DNA from: Gemmatimonadota bacterium | GTDB lineage: Bacteria > Gemmatimonadota > Gemmatimonadetes > Gemmatimonadales > Gemmatimonadaceae | Assembly: GCA_028287305.1 (NCBI GenBank) | Contig: JAQBPX010000002.1 | Coordinates: 310,001 to 374,000, forward strand | DNA length: 64,000 nt | Direction: 5' to 3' | Shown: one piece after another, positions 58,797 to 64,000 of the stretch | Layout of the letters: every line of letters begins with the position of its first letter | Numbering within the stretch: the stretch's first letter is position 1 | Program-made: the position numbers and the translations under genes | Notes under the pieces: generated by a model | Seen by the model: the letters and a program-made list of their open reading frames with translations, nothing else | Databases searched by the model: none | Told to the model about the DNA's origin: nothing

Positions 58797-60863
58797 TCAG
58801 GTCAGCGGCTTGGGAAACAGGTACTTCCCGAGCCAGCCCTGCACTTCCTTCCACCAGAGCTGCGCGTTCTGCGGCTTGAGGATCCAGTGGCCCTCGTCGG
58901 GGAACACCAGCAGCCGGCTCGGCACGTTCTGCTTCTGCAGCGCGGTGAAGAGCGACAACCCCTCGGAGTACGGAATGCGATAGTCGAGCTCCCCGTGGAT
59001 CACGAGCTGCGGCGTGGTGAAGTTGCCTGCGAACAGGTGCGGCGACCACTTCCGGTATTGCTGCTCCATCTGCGCGTTCTTCCAGTACGGGCCGCCGTAC
59101 TCCCACTCGGGAAACCAGATCTCCTCGGTGGCGCCGTACATCGTCTCCAGGTTGAACACGCCGGCATGCGTGATCAGCGCCTTGAATCGCTTCGTGTGCC
59201 CGGCGATCCAGTTCACCATGTATCCGCCATACGAGCCGCCCGCGGCGGCAGTCGCGTTGCGATCCATCCACTTGTTGCGGGCGAGCGCGGTGTCGAGGCC
59301 CATCATGAGGTCCTTGTAGGCCTTGCCGCCCCAATCCTTCGAGACTTCATCCACCAGCTTCTGGCCGTAGCCGATCGAGCCGCGCGGGTTGATCGCCACC
59401 ACGGCCACGCCGGTGGACGCGTACATCTGGAAGCTCCAGCGGCCGCCCCAGTTGTCGAGCCATTCACCCTGGGGGCCGCCGTGAATCAGCAGCACCACCG
59501 GGGTCTTTCGCGACGGGTCGAAGTTCGGCGGCTTCACCACGAAGCCCTGCAGCCGCGCGCCACTCGCCCCGGTGAACCAGTAATCCTCCGCCGGATGCAG
59601 GTCGAGCTGCGCCACGAGCGCGTCGTTCTCGTGCGTGAGCGCGCGCTGCGTGGAGACCATGCCGTTGGTGAGCGTGGCGAGCCACACTTCGCCCGGCGCG
59701 TCGATCGCGTCGCGCGCCCACACCGCGCTGGATCCGTCCGCCGACAGTGACAACCCCGCGTTGTTCCTCTCGCCGACCACCAGCTTTGGCGCCATTGCCA
59801 CGCCGGTCTTCGCGTCGAACGCCACGCGATAGAACTTGGTGCGCCCTGCATCCACGCCCTGCACGTAGATCGCATCGCCGGTGCGCGTCACCGAATACGC
59901 ATCCGCGTTGCGGTCCCATGCGGGCAGCAGCTCGCGTGAGCGGCCGCTGGTGCGATCGTACGCCATCAGCCGCCAGCGATCGCTCTCGAATCCCGCGCGG
60001 CGCTGCGACGCGTAGAAGATCCAGCGCCCGTCCGGCGAGTACACCGGGTTCTGGTCCGCACCCTTGTTGCTCGCGGTGATCACCTGCGCCGCGCCACCAT
60101 CGGCGCTCACTGTGTAGACGTTGAGGTCCGTGGTCCACGCGTCCGCACGCCCCTGGTCCTTGGCGGTATACGCCAGCGCGCGACCATCGTTGCTCCACGA
60201 GTAGCCTTCGCTGCCGCCGAACGGCCCGGGAGGCACGTCGTAGCGAGCACCCTGCGTGATGTCGCGTGGCGCGCCGCCGGCGATCGCCACGGTGAACAGG
60301 TGCGAGCGCGTGCCCTCGTCCCACGCGTTCCAGTGGCGGTACATCAACTCGTCGCTCACGTGCGCCTTCACCTTGCTGGCCGACTTCACGCTGTCCTTCG
60401 TCACGTTGCACGCGTCGGTGGTGCAGTCCGGCCAGGCACCACTCACGAACGCGACGCGATCGCTGGTCGGCGCCCACACGGGCCCGCTCGCGCCTCCATT
60501 CAGTTGCGACAGCTGTCGTGCGCTTCCTCCATCCGCCTCGGCCACCCACAGCTGCCCGCCTGCGACGTAGGCGACATGTCGCCCGTCCGGCGACCAGCGC
60601 GCCTCACTGGCCGCCACCGCACCGGAGGGGAAGCGCGACGGCGCTCCTCCCGATACCGGCACCATATACGTGACCGTCGTGCGCTTGTTGGCCGCGATAT
60701 CGGTGGTGCGCACGGCGTAGAGCACCTGTCGCCCATCGGGCGAGAGCTGCGGGTCGCTCACCCCCCTGATGGCCGAGAAGTCCTCGAACGTCATCGCGCG
60801 CTTCTGCGCGGCGAGCGGCGTGGCAACGAGGGCCACGAGAGCGAGTGAGCGAAGAATTCTCAT
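58797..60863 (-). CDS. Secreted S9-family peptidase (acylaminoacyl/prolyl oligopeptidase type)
   Basis: The 688-residue protein has a signal peptide (RILRSLALVALVATPLAAQ), a seven-bladed beta-propeller (repeats with QLSPDGRQVLYAV and WSPDGRHVAYV) and a C-terminal alpha/beta hydrolase domain. The triad is Ser544 (GGSYGGYM), Asp627 (GELDYRIP) and His659 (DEGHWIL). It should cut short peptides in the periplasm. ATG 60863 is set by the signal; the upstream frame is the dispersed repeat. Coupled to the kinase gene downstream. Confidence 0.94.
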   Translation of the reverse strand: MRILRSLALVALVATPLAAQKRAMTFEDFSAIRGVSDPQLSPDGRQVLYAVRTTDIAANKRTTVTYMVPVSGGAPSRFPSGAVAASEARWSPDGRHVAYVAGGQLWVAEADGGSARQLSQLNGGASGPVWAPTSDRVAFVSGAWPDCTTDACNVTKDSVKSASKVKAHVSDELMYRHWNAWDEGTRSHLFTVAIAGGAPRDITQGARYDVPPGPFGGSEGYSWSNDGRALAYTAKDQGRADAWTTDLNVYTVSADGGAAQVITASNKGADQNPVYSPDGRWIFYASQRRAGFESDRWRLMAYDRTSGRSRELLPAWDRNADAYSVTRTGDAIYVQGVDAGRTKFYRVAFDAKTGVAMAPKLVVGERNNAGLSLSADGSSAVWARDAIDAPGEVWLATLTNGMVSTQRALTHENDALVAQLDLHPAEDYWFTGASGARLQGFVVKPPNFDPSRKTPVVLLIHGGPQGEWLDNWGGRWSFQMYASTGVAVVAINPRGSIGYGQKLVDEVSKDWGGKAYKDLMMGLDTALARNKWMDRNATAAAGGSYGGYMVNWIAGHTKRFKALITHAGVFNLETMYGATEEIWFPEWEYGGPYWKNAQMEQQYRKWSPHLFAGNFTTPQLVIHGELDYRIPYSEGLSLFTALQKQNVPSRLLVFPDEGHWILKPQNAQLWWKEVQGWLGKYLFPKPLT

Positions 60864-60866
60864 GTA

Positions 60867-60913
60867 GTCATCCTGAGCGAAGCCGTAGTCATCCTGAGTG
60901 AAGCGAGGGATCT
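60867..60913 (+). repeat. Double GTCATCCTGAGCGAAGC-type repeat upstream of the S9 gene
   Basis: Two units in tandem: 60867-60883 and 60888-60913, the second with GAGTGAAGCGAGGGATCT, followed by CTGCCGTTTGCCGTGG. The double unit is like that at 45964-46009, both with a spacer of three to four bases. It sits three bases upstream of the S9 start codon, so it forms part of its leader. Confidence 0.8.
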
Positions 60914-60930
60914 GCCGTTTGCCGTGGCCG

Positions 60931-61374
60931 TCAGTGCCCAACCGTCTGTATCACCGATGCCTGTGAAGCGCCGTTCACCACCAGCGTGGTCTCCACCACG
61001 ATGTCCTCGTGCAGCGACCCCGCCACCGAGCAGTAGCGCTCCCACGCGAGCTGGATCGCCCGCTCCGCGTGCACCGCCTCGATGCCGGCGCCGACCACCC
61101 GATACGTCACGAACAGGTGCGTAAAGCGCCGCGGATGCTCGGCCTTGCGCTCGCCACGCGACTCCAGCGTGAAAGACTCGACCGGCGTGCGACGCTTCGC
61201 AAGGATGTCCACCACGTCGATCGCGCCGCAGACGGTCACGGCGCTCAGCAGGATGTCCACGGGACTCTGCCCCGCCTTCGCGCTGCCGTCCATCAGGGTC
61301 ATGATACCCTCGCGGCCCGCCGAGAAGCGATGCTCGCCCTCCCAGCGCGCCACGACGTGATTCACGGGTCCCAT
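60931..61374 (-). CDS. OsmC-family protein
   Basis: A 147-residue OsmC/Ohr-fold protein. The central helix carries one conserved Cys (LLSAVTVCGAIDVVDIL); the second Cys (RYCSVAGSLHEDI) is at the family's usual place. Members reduce organic hydroperoxides or are of YhfA type. ATG 61374 has GGAG six bases before it and follows the sulfurtransferase stop by 26 nt, so I prefer it to ATG 61386 or the longer frame. Same operon as sulfurtransferase and csaA. Confidence 0.9.
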   Translation of the reverse strand: MGPVNHVVARWEGEHRFSAGREGIMTLMDGSAKAGQSPVDILLSAVTVCGAIDVVDILAKRRTPVESFTLESRGERKAEHPRRFTHLFVTYRVVGAGIEAVHAERAIQLAWERYCSVAGSLHEDIVVETTLVVNGASQASVIQTVGH

Positions 61375-61400
61375 CGCCGGCTCCATCACCGCCGCGTCGC

Positions 61401-62288
61401 TCACCGCTCGATCGGCGCGCGCACCGCATTGCCCCACTCAGTCCACGATCCGTCGTAGTTCCGCACCTTCTCATAGCCGAGCAGGTAGTGCAGCACGAAC
61501 CAGGTATGCGAGGATCGTTCGCCGATGCGGCAGTACGCCACTACATCATCCGAGGACTTGAGCCCAGCCTCCCCCTCATAGATCGCGCGCAGCTCGTCCG
61601 CCGCCTTGAAGGTTCCGTCCGGGTTCGCGGCACGCGCCCACGGCACGCTCGCCGCGCCGGGAATGTGCCCGCCGCGCATCGCGCCTTCCTGCGGATAGTC
61701 TGGCATGTGCAGCTTGACGCCGCTGAACTCGTCGGGGGAACGGACATCCACCAGGCGTCCCTTCCCCTCGACGTGCGTGCGGACGTCGGCCATGAAGGCG
61801 CGGATCGGCGCGTCGTCGCGCTCCTTCGCCGTGTATTTCGACGGGGTGTAGCGCGGCCGCTCGGTGACCATCGGCCGTCCCTCGGCCTCCCACTTGGCGC
61901 GGCCGCCGTCGAGCAGCACTGCGTTGTCGAAGCCGAACAGCTGGAACACCCAGAACGCATAGGCAGCCCACCAGTTGTTCTTGTCGCCGTAGAACACCAC
62001 GAGCGTGCCGTCATCGACGCCGAGCCGCTGCAGCAGCTCCTGGAATTGCGCGCGCGACACGTAGTCGCGCATCACCGCGTCATTGAGGTCCACGTGCCAG
62101 TCCACCTTCTGCGCGCCCGGCACGTGGCCGATGTCGTAGAGCAGCACGTCCTCGTCGCTCTCGATCACCCGGACGTTCGCGTCGTGCATGTGCGCCGCCA
62201 GCCACTCGGTGCTGACGAGCCGCTCGGGATGTGCATAGCCCTTCTTCGCGACGGTCGCGTCGGCGGGAAGGGAAGTCGGTCCGGCCAT
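61401..62288 (-). CDS. Two-domain sulfurtransferase (thiosulfate/mercaptopyruvate)
   Basis: A 295-residue rhodanese with an inactive N-terminal half ([21 protein letters not shown]) and an active C-terminal half whose loop is [11 protein letters not shown] with Cys253. It moves sulfur from thiosulfate or mercaptopyruvate to cyanide or thiols. The CRIGERS loop is of the thiosulfate type. ATG 62288 was chosen over the longer start at 62345. Between csaA (22 nt) and the OsmC gene. Confidence 0.93.
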   Translation of the reverse strand: MAGPTSLPADATVAKKGYAHPERLVSTEWLAAHMHDANVRVIESDEDVLLYDIGHVPGAQKVDWHVDLNDAVMRDYVSRAQFQELLQRLGVDDGTLVVFYGDKNNWWAAYAFWVFQLFGFDNAVLLDGGRAKWEAEGRPMVTERPRYTPSKYTAKERDDAPIRAFMADVRTHVEGKGRLVDVRSPDEFSGVKLHMPDYPQEGAMRGGHIPGAASVPWARAANPDGTFKAADELRAIYEGEAGLKSSDDVVAYCRIGERSSHTWFVLHYLLGYEKVRNYDGSWTEWGNAVRAPIER

Positions 62289-62310
62289 GATGTTCGTCTC
62301 GGGACTGGGG

Positions 62311-62643
62311 TCAGCCGATGCGCGTGCCGTTGGGCACCGGGGCATCGACGTGGAGCAGGATTACGTTGTCGGGCGCCGGCATGCCGCCGAGCACGAGCAC
62401 TTCGCTGGTGAAGCCGGCAATGCGCCGGGTGCCGAGGTTCACGGCCGCCACCACCTGCCGGCCGATCAGCGACTCCGGGGTGTAGTGCATGGTAAGCTGG
62501 GCGCTCGAGCGCTTCGCTCCCAGCTCGCTGCCGAAGTCGATCGTCAGCTTGATGGCCGGCTTGCGCGCCTCGGGAAAGGGTTCCGCGGCAGTCACGGTTC
62601 CCACGCGCATGTCGATCGCGAAGAACTCCTCGGGCGTCGCCAT
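62311..62643 (-). CDS. csaA: CsaA-type tRNA-binding protein
   Basis: The 110 residues match CsaA, a homodimeric OB-fold protein with a tRNA-binding domain and chaperone-like activity in export. Marks: [54 protein letters not shown] and the end [13 protein letters not shown]. Full length. ATG 62643. First gene of the three-gene minus-strand run; divergent from the ferredoxin-like gene. Confidence 0.93.
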   Translation of the reverse strand: MATPEEFFAIDMRVGTVTAAEPFPEARKPAIKLTIDFGSELGAKRSSAQLTMHYTPESLIGRQVVAAVNLGTRRIAGFTSEVLVLGGMPAPDNVILLHVDAPVPNGTRIG

Positions 62644-62708
62644 GCGGAAAGCTACGCCCTTGCGACCACTCGCCGCGAGTCGCCCCCACGGGCGGCTATT
62701 TTCCCCGG

Positions 62709-63065
62709 GTGACCCTTTCCGCCGAGCAGCTGCAGCCCCTCATGGAGTCCTACGCCCATCATGTGCTGGTGTGCACGGGCTCGTATTGCAGCCCGGAGCG
62801 GGCTGGCCGGCGACTGTACGCCCTGCTGCCGACCCTCCTGCAACGGGAGGGGCTGCTCTTCGGACCTCGGCGCGTGAAGCGTGGCGAGACGCCCTGCCTG
62901 GGCGTGTGCGCGGGGGGGCCGATCGTGGTCGTGTACCCGGAAGGCGTGTGGTATGCCGGCGTGACGCCTGAGCTCCTCGAGCGGATCGTGGTCGAGCACC
63001 TCCGCGATGGCCGGGTGGTGCAGGAGGCGGTCTTCCATCATCTTCCACCGTCACCCTCCGACTAG
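62709..63065 (+). CDS. Thioredoxin-fold [2Fe-2S] ferredoxin-like protein
   Basis: A 118-residue protein with Cys22 and Cys27 (VCTGSYCSPE) and Cys63 and Cys67 (TPCLGVCAGGP), the ligand pattern of thioredoxin-like [2Fe-2S] ferredoxins, and a strand-helix order of the same fold. Such small proteins pass electrons to partners not known here. GTG 62709 starts it. The next gene follows by 9 nt. Confidence 0.9.
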   Translation: MTLSAEQLQPLMESYAHHVLVCTGSYCSPERAGRRLYALLPTLLQREGLLFGPRRVKRGETPCLGVCAGGPIVVVYPEGVWYAGVTPELLERIVVEHLRDGRVVQEAVFHHLPPSPSD

Positions 63066-63074
63066 CCGCGGGAC

Positions 63075-63341
63075 ATGTCCGACATCCTCTACGAGCGCTT
63101 CCTCCCGGCCGGGCCGGCCGTCCGCATCCGTCGTACCAGCGAGGAAGGGCGCACGCCCGTGATCGCCGTGCTGGAAGTCGACCGCCGCGCCGGCACGCCG
63201 CGCGAGAAGGAGGGAGGCTACCCGCCCGCGCTCATGCGCTGCGAGTCCGACTCCGAGGAGGAGGCACGCCTCACGCTCGAGCCGCACGCGAAGGATGACC
63301 GCATGCTGGCGCAGTTGATGCGCGAGAAGGGCCTGCGCTGA
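63075..63341 (+). CDS. Hypothetical protein, 88 residues
   Basis: A short charged protein (DILYERFLPAGPAVRIRRTSEEGRTPVIAVLEVDRRAG), beta-rich at first, helical at the end (EEARLTLEPHAKDDRMLAQLMREKG). No motif recognised. The position between two close genes in the same direction supports it. Confidence 0.7.
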   Translation: MSDILYERFLPAGPAVRIRRTSEEGRTPVIAVLEVDRRAGTPREKEGGYPPALMRCESDSEEEARLTLEPHAKDDRMLAQLMREKGLR

Positions 63342-63345
63342 CCTG

Positions 63346-63657
63346 ATGACGCCCGACCTTCCGCGCCGGCAGATGCTCGACGTCGCCCGGCGCTTCCTGC
63401 TGGACCGCGACGACGACGGGCGCACGCCCGACGAGGCACCGCCGCGGTTGACCCCACAGATCCTGGAGAGCTCCCGTATGTCCCGTGCACGCGATCGCAT
63501 CCTCGCAAACCTCGACGACATGTACCGCGAGGCCTTCGAGCGCGCCAAGGCGAGCGGCGATGCCGGCCAGATGGCGACGCTCGACTTCGCCTACCGCCGC
63601 GAGCAGCTCTACTTCGAGATCCTGCTGGACGTTCGGGACGCGATGGAGCGACGGTAG
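63346..63657 (+). CDS. Hypothetical helical protein, 103 residues
   Basis: All-helical, basic and acidic by turns; the second half (SRARDRILANLDDMYREAFERAKASGDAGQMATLDFAYRREQLYFEILLDVRDAMERR) looks like a compact domain, so a start at 63478 is an option besides ATG 63346. Four bases after the previous stop. Family not recognised. Confidence 0.7.
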   Translation: MTPDLPRRQMLDVARRFLLDRDDDGRTPDEAPPRLTPQILESSRMSRARDRILANLDDMYREAFERAKASGDAGQMATLDFAYRREQLYFEILLDVRDAMERR

Positions 63658-63755
63658 GCTGAGGGGCTGAGGGGCTGAGGGCTGAGGAAGGGCTAGTTCC
63701 CGAAGATCGAGCCGCTCTTCCCGTCGTCCCGAGCCCCCGAGCTCCCGTGCTCCCG
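63657..63755. repeat. GGGGCTGA tandem repeat and C-rich partner (copy 2)
   Basis: The tandem GGCTGA-GGGGCTGA-GGGGCTGA-GGGCTGA begins at the last base of the stop codon of the previous gene. The C-rich partner (GAGCCCCCGAGCTCCCG, then TGCTCCCGCC; 63730-63756) lies inside the TerC frame and encodes its tail. The same pair of parts is found at 41743-41892. Confidence 0.6.
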
Positions 63756-64000
63756 CCATAAAAGCGACGCTCCAATCGCCGCCGCCAGCACTCCCAGCAC
63801 CACCAGGAGCGACACGCCGATCCCGATGTGGAACCAGGGCTCGCCCACCATCTTCACCCCGATGAACGTGAGGATCACCGCGAGCCCGTACTTGAGCAGC
63901 CAGAAGCGCTCGACCACGTGGTTCAGCAGGAAGAACAGCGAGCGCAGCCCCATCACCGCGAAGATGTTCGAGGTGAACACCAGGAATGGGTCGCGCGTGA
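63693..64000 (-). CDS. TerC-family membrane protein, N-terminus beyond the right edge
   Basis: Only the last 101 residues are in the window. They read TRDPFLVFTSNIFAVMGLRSLFFLLNHVVERFWLLKYGLAVILTFIGVKM, the constant C-terminal part of TerC/Alx proteins, with three membrane helices and then a polar tail (HGSSGARDDGKSGSIFGN). Family members are linked to tellurite resistance and manganese export. The tail is encoded by the repeat's C-rich part. Start not visible. Confidence 0.92.
   Translation of the reverse strand, partial: TRDPFLVFTSNIFAVMGLRSLFFLLNHVVERFWLLKYGLAVILTFIGVKMVGEPWFHIGIGVSLLVVLGVLAAAIGASLLWREHGSSGARDDGKSGSIFGN

Overview
The window is GC-rich chromosomal DNA, densely packed with genes on both strands. 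No rRNA, tRNA, phage, plasmid or CRISPR locus is recognisable. The gene set suggests a soil-type Gemmatimonadota bacterium, or possibly an acidobacterial relative. The reasons are a PadR regulator overlapping an orphan duplicated FtsX/MacB permease, two Ser/Thr kinases of the kind common in those phyla, and many secreted peptidases (tricorn-type S41, S9, M14, M61, M23). The assignment is an inference and no marker gene here settles it.

Layout. 1-6217: a gene running off the left edge, a cNMP-binding patatin phospholipase, a small secreted protein, queG and a PAS-rich histidine kinase. 6383-13828: a SWIM/SNF2 helicase, a tricorn-like protease and an alkaline-phosphatase-superfamily phosphodiesterase. 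13894-24648: phzF, padR-ADOP permease, a formamidase-like lipoprotein, a ThrE-like exporter, a Ser/Thr kinase, fabH-like KAS III and a Phd/VapC toxin-antitoxin pair. 24663-28349: a short unknown gene, a decayed nucleotidyltransferase remnant, a LOG-family gene and a deoxyhypusine-synthase-like gene that both carry Lys-rich N-terminal tails, then a large cloverleaf-like repeat. 28350-39144: an MBL hydrolase, greA with a leader terminator, glpD, and a probable six-gene run fadI-fadJ-M14-putA-like-unknown-rsgA joining beta-oxidation with proline catabolism. 39180-50065: a DUF2277 protein, a TPR protein, a coiled-coil lipoprotein, a GntR regulator with a palindromic operator, dinB, a second cloverleaf repeat, a bactofilin-M23 operon, a DUF1624 membrane protein and a stand-alone LigD-type polymerase. 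50159-64000: an M61 peptidase, an EamA transporter, cysK, an aldo/keto reductase, a TonB receptor, a kinase-S9 peptidase pair, OsmC, a sulfurtransferase, csaA, small genes and the C-terminal part of a TerC protein.

Two things stand out. First, the gaps hold a set of modular palindromic repeats. Two of them (28051-28348 and 45964-46227) share a four-stem cloverleaf plan with different stem sequences but kept pairing. Simpler hairpins at 12269, 39180 and 54663, and copies of a GTCATCCTGAGCGAAGC-type repeat at several sites, use the same building blocks. Copies of the repeat form the N-terminus of queG and the stop codon of dinB. Second, the proline dehydrogenase gene carries two in-frame TAG codons exactly 30 nt apart in an identical eight-base context, with an otherwise undamaged sequence on both sides.

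Convergent gene pairs are unusually tight. Of fourteen, eleven overlap or lie within 14 nt (three share a single CTAG that gives both stop codons), and the other three junctions are filled by repeats.
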